NCBI RefSeq assembly: GCF_000346485.2
Contig: NZ_KQ976354.1
Span: 8,149,006-8,213,005 of the forward strand
DNA from: Scytonema hofmannii PCC 7110
GTDB taxonomy: Bacteria > Cyanobacteriota > Cyanobacteriia > Cyanobacteriales > Nostocaceae
DNA: 64,000 nucleotides
Direction of reading: 5' to 3'
This document shows positions 35,223-43,938 of the stretch, piece by piece (position 1 is the stretch's first letter; each line of letters opens with the position of its first letter). The position numbers were made by a program, and so were the translations under genes. The notes beneath the pieces were generated by a model, which had not been told where the DNA came from, ran no database searches, and saw nothing but the letters and a program-made list of their open reading frames with translations.

Positions 35223-35882
35223 TTAACTTACTGTATTGACTGTTGAACGAGCTTTAAGCTTGCTTAACCAATCTTTTACTATGCCTTTCAACTTGAGTTC
35301 TGTATGGAGCTGCCACTCAAAGAAAGGAGCCAGTCCAAAAGACAGGGTAAAAAGGCGCATCTGCAACAATGGTGAATCTCCCAACTGTTTTAGGAGATTG
35401 ACAAGTTCGGCTTGTTCCTCTTGATTAAAGATAGGAATAAAACAATAGGCAGAGTGCAAAACTGCCATCTTGCGTCTCTGCTTGTCTAGTACCTTTGTAT
35501 CCCAACCCCGACGTTGAAAAGCTGGTAAAAAACTTTCGGTGAAAATCCGAACGTACCCTTTTAATTGCAAGTGCTTGCGTTTGGATCTGGTTCTTTTGAC
35601 GTCAGTCCAGACTCGATAGCAAGCTAGTATTTCATCTGAATAGACATTACCATAGCCTGCATCTGCAATTCTGACAGATAGATCGTAATCCTCCACAAAT
35701 TCAGGACGGTTTTCATAATACCTCAGTTCCTGTAATGCTTTGGCCTGAAACATGACGATGTTTGCTGCGACTCTATAGCCGGGAGTCCAACCGTTGTGAC
35801 CATAGGTTAACCCAAACATTGTAAAATTCTTCTTCTTTTTCCTCTTACTTTGCGCTCTTTGCGTCTTCGCGGTTTTTTTCAC
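35223..35882 (-). pseudogene. Family 2 glycosyltransferase, truncated, with repeat-derived N-terminus
   Basis: A 219-residue frame. From residue 21 on (MFGLTYGHNGWTPGYRVAANIVMF, then FVEDYDLSVRIADAGYGNVYSDEILACYRVW) it matches the second half of a GT-A fold glycosyltransferase with the ED acceptor motif. The nucleotide-binding half is missing. The first 20 residues, MKKTAKTQRAQSKRKKKK, are translation of the dispersed repeat 'accgcgaagacgcaaag', so a repeat has replaced the 5' end and supplied an ATG. Activity is unlikely. Confidence 0.7.
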
Positions 35883-36234
35883 TCGTCAATTGTGAGTTGA
35901 CAGACCAGTAGGTAAGTTCGGGGTACAGCCCGGATACGTGCATTCGGAGAGCGAAAATTTGTATACTGCATAGCTTTTCAGACTTAGAATGCTGATTTGA
36001 TAAGGTCGAGGGTAACATTATTGTTCCACCCCTTTTATTGAATTTTTGAATATTATACTCTACAACCTTTTAATCTTCTTTATTCTTGCGCTTCATCTTG
36101 AAAAAGCTTAGGCGATCGTCTAGCATTGATATCACAAATTTTGGGTGTATTTACAGATTGTTAGTAGTCAAACTACTTCTCAAGTATAAGAGCAACAGCA
36201 AACAAATAACTAGTACTATACTCTGACTGTAAAT
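35883..36234. other. Intergenic region
   Basis: No gene or repeat recognised in these 352 bases apart from the repeat edge at 35846-35880. Contains the upstream region of the membrane protein at 36235. Confidence 0.45.
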
Positions 36235-37953
36235 ATGTCAATAACCCGCCTGCACAATTTTTTAACTACCAAAAGGTATAAATCTCAGATGATATTTTGG
36301 TTCAGTTTAAGTCTGACTTTTGCAATGATTTATAGTCTTTTAGAACTAAAGCAGGCATTCAGTAGTGCTTACGTAGTACAAGACGATGCGCGGGTATATG
36401 TATCTTGGATGCAAAGATTTTTAGAGCAAGACTTGCTGCCAAATGATTTGATTACCGATTATTTTCAATCTGTAACACCATTTGGATATGCTGCTCTCTA
36501 TCGACTCATAGCCTCTGTGAGTATCGATCCACTTTACGCAAGCAAAATCCTGCCAGTCTTGTTGCTTTTACTGACAACTGGCTACTGTTTTGCCGTCTGT
36601 ATGCAGATATTGCCAGTCCCAGCCGTAGGATTTATGACCACGCTACTCTTCAATCAAAATCTGGTCATGAGAGATGATTTAGTCTCTGCTACGCCTAGGT
36701 CTTTTATTTATCTGCTGTTTCTAGCTTTTGTATACTATTTGCTGCGAGGCAATGCACTTCCATGTCTGGGCGCGATCGCACTTTCTGGATTGTTTTACCC
36801 ACCGTTGCTGTTTATCTTATCTGGAATCTTAATCTTGAGGGTATGGCATTGGCAAGAAAAGCTTCCCCGTTTATCCCAGAATCGCCGAGATTATGTGTTT
36901 AGCGTTACTGGGCTAGGACTTGCCTTGATTATGATGCTCCCTTATGCCTTGAGTTCTACTGAGTATGGCTTTGCAGTTACAGGGAATGCAATTAGAGCAT
37001 TACCAGAATTTTCTGAAACAGGACGAATACCTTTTTTTGATGACAATCCTTTTCAGTTTTGGCTATTAGGACAGCACAGTGGTATTCTGCCAAATATATT
37101 AGAACACCCACTCTCCTCAATTGGTTTTTTATTACCGATACTGCTGCGCTATCCCGAACGCTTTCCCTTAGTTAAACAAGTTACCAGCAACGTCAGACTT
37201 TTACCAAAGATTGCACTGGTATCTTTGGGGATGTTTTTTGCTGCCCATTTCACGCTTTACAAGCTCTTCGCTCCCGCCCGTTATACGCGCTATACACTCA
37301 AGTTTGTCATCATTCTGGCAGCCGGAATAGCGATCGCAGCAATACTGGATGCAGTTTTTCGCACGAGCAAGAAGTCTATTCAATTTCCAGAGCGACGGCA
37401 GTTTTTAGCCTTCGGGTTAACAGTCTTATTAGGAACTACGCTCGTCTTTTATCCTCTGTTATTGTCACGCTTTCCAAACAGCAATTACATCAAAGGTGAA
37501 GCACCAGTCGTATATGAGTTTTTTCGGAAACAACCTAAAGATATTCTCATTGCTGGGTTGTCATCTGAAACAGATAACGTGCCAACATTTTCCCAACGAG
37601 CTATCTTGGTTGGCTGGGAGTATGCAGTTCCTTACCATACCAGATATGATCGCGAAATTAGACAACGAGCTACCGATCTCATTCGCGCCCAGTACACTCA
37701 AAATTTGGCAGAAGTTCAAAATTTTATTCAGACCTATGGGGTAGATTTTTTCCTGCTAGATCGCACAGCATTTACACCTGAATACATCAAAACTAATCCT
37801 TGGCTGAAACAGTGGCAGGTCCTAGCAAAAGATATTTTAGCTACACTAGAGCAGGGCAATGTTCCAGCTTTAGTCAGTACACTACAGCATTGTTCTGTAG
37901 TAGAGACGGAAACATTGATTGTACTCCAGGCAAAATGTGTGACTCAGAATTGA
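36235..37953 (+). CDS. Polytopic membrane protein, possibly a glycosyltransferase-like lipoprotein/sugar transferase
   Basis: A 572-residue protein with ten or more hydrophobic helices and a soluble C-terminal domain (residues about 420-572, VYEFFRKQPKDILIAGLSSETDNVPTF). An early acidic pair, QDDARVYVSWMQRF, after the first helix resembles the catalytic loop position of GT-C enzymes, but I do not recognise the family. The last 73 codons are duplicated at 39630-39851. The ATG at 36235 fits a short N-terminal cytoplasmic segment. Confidence 0.6.
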   Translation: MSITRLHNFLTTKRYKSQMIFWFSLSLTFAMIYSLLELKQAFSSAYVVQDDARVYVSWMQRFLEQDLLPNDLITDYFQSVTPFGYAALYRLIASVSIDPLYASKILPVLLLLLTTGYCFAVCMQILPVPAVGFMTTLLFNQNLVMRDDLVSATPRSFIYLLFLAFVYYLLRGNALPCLGAIALSGLFYPPLLFILSGILILRVWHWQEKLPRLSQNRRDYVFSVTGLGLALIMMLPYALSSTEYGFAVTGNAIRALPEFSETGRIPFFDDNPFQFWLLGQHSGILPNILEHPLSSIGFLLPILLRYPERFPLVKQVTSNVRLLPKIALVSLGMFFAAHFTLYKLFAPARYTRYTLKFVIILAAGIAIAAILDAVFRTSKKSIQFPERRQFLAFGLTVLLGTTLVFYPLLLSRFPNSNYIKGEAPVVYEFFRKQPKDILIAGLSSETDNVPTFSQRAILVGWEYAVPYHTRYDREIRQRATDLIRAQYTQNLAEVQNFIQTYGVDFFLLDRTAFTPEYIKTNPWLKQWQVLAKDILATLEQGNVPALVSTLQHCSVVETETLIVLQAKCVTQN

Positions 37954-38058
37954 CCGAGCTTGGGTCTTGGATACGAATGGTGCGAAGAAAAGGCAAATGG
38001 CATAAGGGGAAGCGATCGCACTACCGCTTCAAGCTATAAGCGCGACTGGCTCAATCAA

Positions 38059-38289
38059 CTAGGCAACCTGCAACGGCTTTGAGGGAAGCATTCTAGGTTC
38101 TGGTAATGGCTCTCCCTCCTCAGTTAAGATTTCAATAAAAGCCTCAATGACTTCCTGACCGTTTTTTGCAGCTTCTTCATAAGTTTTGCCATGGGTATGA
38201 AACTGCTGCCAAGGAAACTCAGGCAAATGTACTAAGAAGAGTTGATCCTCTTCTGACCACTGAATCACCATACTATAGCGATAGCTCAT
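38059..38289 (-). CDS. HicB antitoxin
   Basis: A 76-residue HicB partial-RNase-H-fold protein: YSMVIQWSEEDQLFLVHLPEFP, then TYEEAAKNGQEVIEAFIE. It neutralises HicA. Its ATG overlaps the stop of the HicA frame (38286-38289). There is no separate DNA-binding domain, as in the short HicB forms. Confidence 0.88.
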   Translation of the reverse strand: MSYRYSMVIQWSEEDQLFLVHLPEFPWQQFHTHGKTYEEAAKNGQEVIEAFIEILTEEGEPLPEPRMLPSKPLQVA

Positions 38290-38849
38290 CCTTCTCCTTC
38301 CTCGTTTTCAGTTTCTTCCAGTTTTTTCAGTGCTTTCTGAATGCTCTTCTCTAAATATAGCGGAGCATCATCTCCATCTTTACCAGGAATAGTTAACGGT
38401 TCTTTAGGTAATAACGGATGTTTCCAAAAGGTATGACTTCCTTTACCCCGACCTGGCTGAAGGACATAACCTGCTTTTGCCACCATTGCCTTCAATTCTC
38501 TAATTTTCTTGGGCATACGTTCCATTTCTCTGATTAATGGTTCGTCCTCATTGGGAAGGCGATACCTTCGGTAAGCTACGCTAACGCAGGCAACGATAGC
38601 AACATCTGGCACTAGCGAGTAGGGAGGTACGATGCAGCGTAGCTCCTGCACTGCTTCAAATTGAGCGGTACGAGCATTGATATAATTGACTAAGTTGCGT
38701 TGTAGTCGTGAGTGAAAAAGGGTTAGCATTGTTTTTTGGACGGCTCGCCCATCAATTAATTCCCATGCAGGAGAAGCCTCAATATTAGGTTGAGTAAGAA
38801 ACTCTGCGAGTGGAATCTTTGCGATTGACTGGGGCATATCTGTTGACAA
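38286..38849 (-). CDS. Uma2 fragment fused in frame to HicA toxin
   Basis: A 187-residue frame. Residues 1-87 are the N-terminal half of a Uma2 protein (IPLAEFLTQPNIEASPAWELIDGRAVQ, PDVAIVA). Residues from about 109 are a complete HicA (MERMPKKIRELKAMVAKAGYVLQ, KGSHTFWKH with the catalytic His). The joint, ACVSVAYRRYRLPNEDEPL, is translated from a palindromic repeat 'ggtaagctacgctaacgc'. HicA alone could start at ATG 38525 or 38516 and would then be normal. The Uma2 half has a full-length, nonsense-bearing paralogue at 40826-41374. Confidence 0.75.
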   Translation of the reverse strand: MSTDMPQSIAKIPLAEFLTQPNIEASPAWELIDGRAVQKTMLTLFHSRLQRNLVNYINARTAQFEAVQELRCIVPPYSLVPDVAIVACVSVAYRRYRLPNEDEPLIREMERMPKKIRELKAMVAKAGYVLQPGRGKGSHTFWKHPLLPKEPLTIPGKDGDDAPLYLEKSIQKALKKLEETENEEGEG

Positions 38850-39018
38850 AATTTCACTATGCTTGTTTGCACAGACTCTTACTATATTTCAATTTCACAA
38901 TCATATCCCCTAGCCTAAGGGAAGGGGGGAGCGATCGCCTAAAAAATGCTCTACAATAGTTTTTAGCATAACATCGGCTAAAATGCCTGCCACGTAAAGA
39001 TTTCATCAATTGAAGATT

Positions 39019-39588
39019 ATGAGTCTTTTAACATTAAATTTAGACACCGTTCACCTGACAGATGAACAGTTCTACGAAATCTGTAAAAATAACCACGAGT
39101 TGAAATTTGAACGAACTCCCAGAGGAGAATTAATTATTATGTCACCCGTTGGCGGAGAAAGTGGCAATCGAGAAGCCGACTTAATTATCGATTTGGGAAT
39201 CTGGAATCGGCAAACCGGACTCGGTTATACCTTCAGTTCCTCCACCATATTTAAGTTACCCAATGGTGCCGATCGTTCTCCTGATGCCGCTTGGATTCAG
39301 CAGCAACGCTGGGTAGCACTCACGCCCGAACAAAGGCGTAAATTTCCCCCTATCGCACCAGATTTTATCATTGAGTTAAGGTCGGCAACAGACGATCTAG
39401 AAATGTTGCGATCCAAAATGCAGGAATATATGGATGCAGGGGTGCAATTGGGATGGTTGATTAACCCCCAACAGCAGCAAGTAGAAATTTATCGCCGAGG
39501 AGAGGATGTGGAAGTGCGAAATCTTCCCACAGATTTATCGGGTGAAGATTTATTGCCCGGATTTAACTTGCGCTTATCCCTGTACTGA
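39019..39588 (+). CDS. Uma2 family (DUF820) putative endonuclease
   Basis: A 189-residue protein with LTDEQFYEICKNNHELKFERTPRGELIIMSPVGGESGNREADLI, RSPDAAW, PDFIIELRSATD and LGWLINPQQQQVEIYR, the complete Uma2 core. ATG 39019 is preferred over the TTG at 39010. Intact; role unknown. Confidence 0.88.
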   Translation: MSLLTLNLDTVHLTDEQFYEICKNNHELKFERTPRGELIIMSPVGGESGNREADLIIDLGIWNRQTGLGYTFSSSTIFKLPNGADRSPDAAWIQQQRWVALTPEQRRKFPPIAPDFIIELRSATDDLEMLRSKMQEYMDAGVQLGWLINPQQQQVEIYRRGEDVEVRNLPTDLSGEDLLPGFNLRLSLY

Positions 39589-39629
39589 TAGATGGTAAAG
39601 TATCAAGCCGCGATCCTGAGAGTCAGACG

Positions 39630-39851
39630 TATGGGGTATATTTTTTCTTACTGGATCGCACAGCATTTACACCTGAATATATCAACACTAATCCTTGGTT
39701 TAGACAGTGGCAGTTCATCGCAAAAGATATTTTAGCTACACTAGAGCAGGGAAATACCCCGGCTATAGTCAGCACACTCAATCGTTGTTCTGTAGTGGAG
39801 ACTGAGATATTGATTGTACTCCAGGCAGAATGTGTGACAACTCAGAATTGA
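39630..39851 (+). pseudogene. Duplicated 3' end of the membrane protein gene
   Basis: Seventy-three codons (YGVYFFLLDRTAFTPEYI to ECVTTQN) nearly identical to the last codons of the gene ending at 37953, including downstream bases through 'gagcttggg'. No start or upstream part exists. It indicates a partial tandem duplication that brackets the HicAB/Uma2 block. Confidence 0.9.
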
Positions 39852-40012
39852 TCGAGCTTGGGAACAATTGCGGATAGTGCTAGTGATAAAGTTAGCGATC
39901 GCAACTTTCTTTGTTTTAACTGCCGGAAGTGCGATCGCTTATGCTAGATGAGTTAGAATCAGCATAGTGTACATTCGCGCTAATTATCGGTCTGGAATCC
40001 CAGCTTACAACT

Positions 40013-40375
40013 ATGCAAGTTACCTTCGATTTACCTGATGATTTTGTCGCGCAGTTGCACCCACTTGAAGACAAACTGCCACAAATTTTAGAGTTGGGAT
40101 TGCGAGAACTCAATGCGATCGGTCAGAGTGAATTTTCAGGTGTAGCTGAAGTGCTGGAATTTCTAACCAGTCTCCCCACTCCCGAAGCCATTATTGCCCT
40201 ACGTCCTTCTAAAACCCTACAAGCTCAGATCTCTGCTCTGCTGGAGAAAAATCATACGGTGGGTTTGACACCTACAGAAGAACAGTTATGGCAAGGGTAT
40301 CAGTACCTGGAACATATCGTGAGAATGGCTAAGGCTAGAGCATTCGTAAAGCTTAAGGAAGTTCAAGGGAAATGA
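40013..40375 (+). CDS. Antitoxin-like small protein upstream of HNH remnant
   Basis: A 120-residue protein starting MQVTFDLPDDFVAQLHPLEDKLPQILELGLRELNA, a helix-rich segment resembling proteins encoded before HNH or PIN genes in cyanobacteria. Its stop overlaps the ATG of the HNH frame (40372). Function inferred only from the arrangement. Confidence 0.6.
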   Translation: MQVTFDLPDDFVAQLHPLEDKLPQILELGLRELNAIGQSEFSGVAEVLEFLTSLPTPEAIIALRPSKTLQAQISALLEKNHTVGLTPTEEQLWQGYQYLEHIVRMAKARAFVKLKEVQGK

Positions 40376-40796
40376 GTACGACCTACATTCCTGTTGCTTT
40401 GCGAAAACAGGTTTACGAACGGGCAAGAGGCTGCTGTGAATATTTCCTAATATCGGATTTAGTCACTTTTGCTCCTCACGAGATTGACCATGTCATAGCA
40501 GAAAAACATGGGGGCTTGACTGAAGCCAAAACCTAGCCCTTTCCTGCACCTTATGCAACAAGCACAAAGGAAGTAACCTTACATCCATCGATCCAGAAAC
40601 AGGAGAGATTGTGCCACTTTATCATCCTCGCAAAGACTTATGGCGCGAGCATTTTGAATTCAAAGGTGCTGAAATTTTCCCCTTAACAACCAAGGGTCGC
40701 GTCACAATTCGACTATTACAGTTGAATCGTCGTGATAGAGTCGAGGAGCGTCAATTTTTGCTACAGTCTGGAATGTATACTGCAAACAGCGAATAG
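40372..40796 (+). pseudogene. HNH endonuclease, frameshifted
   Basis: Frame one gives MSTTYIPVALRKQVYERARG, CCEYF and HEIDHVIAEKHGG, then hits TAG after EAKT. Shifting one base from about 40531 restores NLALSCTLCNKHKG and PLYHPRKDLWREHFEF, the rest of an HNH nuclease. In addition the usual CEYC pair reads CEYF, losing a zinc ligand. Two independent lesions indicate a dead gene. Confidence 0.8.
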
Positions 40797-40825
40797 TTTC
40801 GGTCTTGTTTCTTGATACTAATAAG

Positions 40826-41374
40826 CTATTGTCGCCGAGTCATAGCCATAACAGCGCTAACTGTTAGTTCGGGTAAAACTCCTAAGCTTGGCAGAAACTG
40901 TTCTCCCGAATAAATTACGGGTAGGTCATCTCCCTGCCAAACCCAAATTTGCTGACGGGCAAGATCGATTAACCAAGCTAATTGCGTTCCATTGCTGAGG
41001 CAGTGAAGAATCTTGTTTTGCAAGTCTAAGGTACTTTGGTCGGGTGAGCGAATTTCAATTAACCAATCTGGCGCTCCATCAAGTGGCCCGTCCTCATCGG
41101 AAAAGCGCTCGCAAGCAACAATAGCAATATCTGGTACTGGTGAGTAGGGAGGTATGATGCAGCGTAGCTCTTGCACTGCTTCAAACTAAGTAGTACGAGC
41201 GTTAATATAATTGACAAGGTTGCGTTGTAGTCGTGAGTGAAAAAGAGTTGGCATTATTTTTTGAACGGCTCGCCCATCAATTAATTCCCATGCAGGAGAA
41301 GCCTCAATATTAGGTTGAGTAAGAAACTCTGCGAGTGGAATCTTTGCGATCGACTGGGGCATATCTGTTGACAA
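40826..41374 (-). pseudogene. Uma2 family gene with internal stop
   Basis: A 183-codon Uma2 gene interrupted by TAG at codon 63 (NARTT-stop-FEAVQELRC). The first part is almost identical to the Uma2 half of the Uma2-HicA fusion at 38286-38849. The second part carries IAIVACERFSD, PDWLIEIRSPDQ and LAWLIDLARQQIWVW, complete to the normal C-terminus. A single substitution separates this from an intact gene. Confidence 0.85.
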
Positions 41375-41698
41375 ATTTTGCTTGCCTGATGACTTATTAA
41401 CTTATAAATTCTACACTGGTCTTCGCGAGCGCTGCTTATCCAGAAAGGTAGAGGGAATAACTTCCTTGTCCTTGCCCAAAAAAGCAGCATAATCTTTCAG
41501 AATTTGTGCAAGCTTAGAATAAACAGTCATCGCGAGCCATTATACTATTACTCTTTTCTCGTTTTTAAAAAGTTTATTTTTCTTGTTTATATGGCGTATT
41601 TAAATATAAATTATGTGGTTGGTATTGCTTATTCGTTCGCTGCTAACAGAAAAATTTCAGGCAACAAATAAGCTAAAAACATCACTACAGAATGTTTT
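41375..41698. other. Gap with a small minus-strand frame
   Basis: A 39-codon frame on the minus strand (41412-41531) begins MTVYSKLAQILKDYAAFLGK. It has no recognisable family and may be a gene remnant. Nothing else is visible. Confidence 0.35.
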
Positions 41699-41965
41699 AT
41701 GGCTTCAGATCGTTCTCAAAAAGTCCTAAAAATGCTCAACGACAGGTTACTCGAAGCTTATGAAAGATACTATGGGAATTTGAAGATTGGGGATATGTCT
41801 CCTGACGAATTCATCAAAACCTACGGATGTATTGAGGATAGACTTAATGGCAATTTAAAACTAGGAGTTACAACCCCTTCTGAATCTACTTCAACCTTCT
41901 CTACAAACTCAGCCAATGCAGCTCGCAGTTCTGAGTCATCCAATGATTCCCAGAATGTAGCTTGA
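41699..41965 (+). CDS. Hypothetical protein overlapping the recombinase 3' end
   Basis: An 88-residue frame: MASDRSQKVLKMLNDRLLEAYERYYGNLKIGDMSPDEFIKTYG is helical and plausible, but the second half is antisense to the recombinase gene, which ends at 41821, and is low-complexity (Ser, Thr). Either a convergent overlapping gene or a fragment fused to antisense sequence. Confidence 0.35.
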   Translation: MASDRSQKVLKMLNDRLLEAYERYYGNLKIGDMSPDEFIKTYGCIEDRLNGNLKLGVTTPSESTSTFSTNSANAARSSESSNDSQNVA

Positions 41966-43227
41966 GAAGCAATGACGATTTTTCTCTTGGCATTTTCAAA
42001 AGTATCGTTATCAACAATTCTACTTGGAATTGATAGGGTACTAATGGTTGCTTCTATTTTCGCGATCGCTTGAATTATGTCTGGGTTGGAACTCCGAAGT
42101 CCCCGCAAAACTGACAATTCGTTAGTTAACTTTTCTATTTGCTTGGTATTAACAACTTGTGTCGTCGCCGATTGATTTTCCAGATGCTCGATTAATTTCG
42201 GTGCATATTCGCATAAAGCTGCGATCGTCTTGGCTACAATTTCCCGCAATCGAGTACATTTTGAATTTTTGCAGTGATATTTTCCTGGTTTATTGTAATT
42301 CACGCACCGCATATACTCGGTTCTCGTTTTATGTCGGGAAAAGTTACGGTACATACCTCCTTCACAATGGGTACACTTAATTAAGCTTGCAAGTGGATAG
42401 TCGCCACGTGTTGATTTTGCCGAACTCCGATACCTCCTATTTGCTGACAATTTCTGTTGAATTGCGTCTACTGTGGCTGGGGTAATTAGGGCTTCGTGCG
42501 TATTGAAATTGATTATTGGTTCCCGATTAATACCTTTTTTCTTTTTTATGAAATAAGCTGTATGTCCCTGTAGAGCCAGGTTTTTGATCCAATCTCGCAA
42601 ACCGGCAACAGTAAAAACTATTTCATATTCGTTGTAAATATAATTACATACATCTTTAAGCGATCGCATTTCCAAGATTAAATCAATAATAATTTTTGCG
42701 AGTTCAGAATAAGTTTTTCCTGATTTTTCGTGAATCTTTTTATTAGGCGTTAACCGATGATTTTCATCTTTGGCATATCCAAAGGGCGGAACGCAAAACT
42801 TTAATTGCTGACGAAAATACTCGTTTCCTTGTTTAACCCGTTGGGACAATAGCCTTGATTCAAACTCAGCAAGCCCGGACATCTGGTTGATGCTAAACCA
42901 CCCAAACGGGCTATTTGGATCGACAGGTGCATCGAGTACCCGTAGATTGACATTATGCCTCACAAAAATGTCGATTGTCTTATGAATAGTAATCACACTT
43001 CTACCCAAGCGATCGACACGAGTTATGATAATTTCGTCAACTTGGTTTTGTTGTACCAACTTCAGCAACTCATTAAATTGTTTTCGAGCATCGTTGCGTC
43101 CCGACTCAATGTCAATCAAGACTTCCATTGCACCCGCTGCTTTTAATCTAGCTATTTGCTGATTGAGTGCGTCAAACTCTTCCGCTTGTTCTTGGGTGCT
43201 AACACGGGCGTAACCGTAAACTCTCAT
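41821..43227 (-). CDS. Large serine recombinase, XisF-type excisase of the nifE element
   Basis: A 468-residue site-specific recombinase. The N-terminal resolvase domain has YGYARVSTQEQ (catalytic Ser 10 with Arg 8), RVDRLGRSV and ESRLLSQRVKQG. The recombinase domain follows (PPFGYAKDENHRLTPNKKI), then a zinc ribbon (CTHCEGGMY with a second pair at HCKNSKC) and a coiled-coil segment (IEKLTNELSVLRGLR). This architecture is that of XisF, which excises the fdxN element. The start is 60 bases from the element border, and the gene reads in the same direction as nifE, so nif read-through could feed its expression. Confidence 0.92.
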   Translation of the reverse strand: MRVYGYARVSTQEQAEEFDALNQQIARLKAAGAMEVLIDIESGRNDARKQFNELLKLVQQNQVDEIIITRVDRLGRSVITIHKTIDIFVRHNVNLRVLDAPVDPNSPFGWFSINQMSGLAEFESRLLSQRVKQGNEYFRQQLKFCVPPFGYAKDENHRLTPNKKIHEKSGKTYSELAKIIIDLILEMRSLKDVCNYIYNEYEIVFTVAGLRDWIKNLALQGHTAYFIKKKKGINREPIINFNTHEALITPATVDAIQQKLSANRRYRSSAKSTRGDYPLASLIKCTHCEGGMYRNFSRHKTRTEYMRCVNYNKPGKYHCKNSKCTRLREIVAKTIAALCEYAPKLIEHLENQSATTQVVNTKQIEKLTNELSVLRGLRSSNPDIIQAIAKIEATISTLSIPSRIVDNDTFENAKRKIVIASQATFWESLDDSELRAALAEFVEKVEVDSEGVVTPSFKLPLSLSSIHP

Positions 43228-43287
43228 GGGAATCTGTTCAAATCAGTCTCAAAATCATATCACAAAAGGTGTGGTTGTAAGTGCTTA

Positions 43288-43294
43288 GGTTCAC
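43288..43294 (-). other. Recombination half-site, nifE 5' side
   Basis: GTGAACC on the minus strand inside CGT GAA CC of nifE; identical to 33739-33745. Beyond it the reading frame leaves NifE homology (KHLQPHLL, then stop). Confidence 0.85.
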
Positions 43295-43850
43295 GCGTAC
43301 CAACAACATGCTCCAAGAGAGCTTCACCTGCAAGGCGGTTGCCAAAATTCTTGCTACCAATGAAACCAGGAGCATTAACAGGGATAACGGGAGTGTTGAT
43401 TTTCTCGCCAGCTGCTTTACACACTGCATCTAAGTCTTCACCAATCAGAGCAGTGACACAGGTAGAGTAAACAAATATAGCAGCAGGATGATAGCGCTTT
43501 TCAATTTCCAGAATAGCTTTATACAGCTTTTTAGCTCCACCAAAGATGACATCCGTTTCATCCATATCAGTGGTAAAGCCAGTCTTGTACAGCATTGGAC
43601 CAGAAGAGAAACTACCGCGACTTCCCCAAGAATTACCAGAACAAGCGATCGGTCCGTGAACTAAATGAGCAGCATCGGTAATAGGTACTAGAGCGATCGT
43701 AGCACCATCAAAAGCACAACCCCCTTGAGCAGCACCCGGTTTGGGTAATTGGGAGCAAGATTTATTTTTCTTGTCTCCATGCTTGTCTTTATTATGTTCG
43801 CAACCGGGCTGAGTCAGCAACTCATTAATTTTACTTTGGTTAATTTTCAT
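43288..43850 (-). CDS. nifE: nifE, 5' segment (interrupted gene)
   Basis: The N-terminal 187 codons of Nif[69 protein letters not shown] with the cluster-binding cysteines. In the unexcised state the frame continues 8 codons into the element and stops at 43260. NifE with NifN forms the scaffold for FeMo-cofactor maturation. The gene has a normal start and follows the Mo-nitrogenase-associated gene. Confidence 0.95.
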
Positions 43851-43865
43851 TTAATTCCTCTCTTA

Positions 43866-43938
43866 AGAATGTTAGTGGTTAATGGTTAATGGTTAGTGGT
43901 TAGTAGTGAACTAGTAACCACTAACAACTAACAACTAA
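43866..43938. repeat. Tandem heptamer repeats
   Basis: Copies of 'tggttaa/tggttag' face 'aacaact' copies in the gap between nifE and the preceding gene. Confidence 0.8.

Larger units (their letters stand above)
33746..43294. mobile_element. nifE excision element (9549 bp)
   Basis: The DNA between two direct GTGAACC copies that split nifE. It encodes a large serine recombinase (41821-43227) next to the border on the nifE 5' side, as in other XisF-type elements. Its other contents are toxin-antitoxin pairs, Uma2-like genes, a polytopic membrane protein, a truncated glycosyltransferase and several broken or duplicated genes. By analogy with the fdxN and nifD elements of heterocystous cyanobacteria it should be excised during heterocyst differentiation. 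Confidence 0.92.

Noticed and set aside
32826..43850. nifE as a true pseudogene or as two genes
   Set aside because: Both halves are fully conserved and exact joining at the shared GTGAACC restores a single intact frame; this is an excisable interruption.
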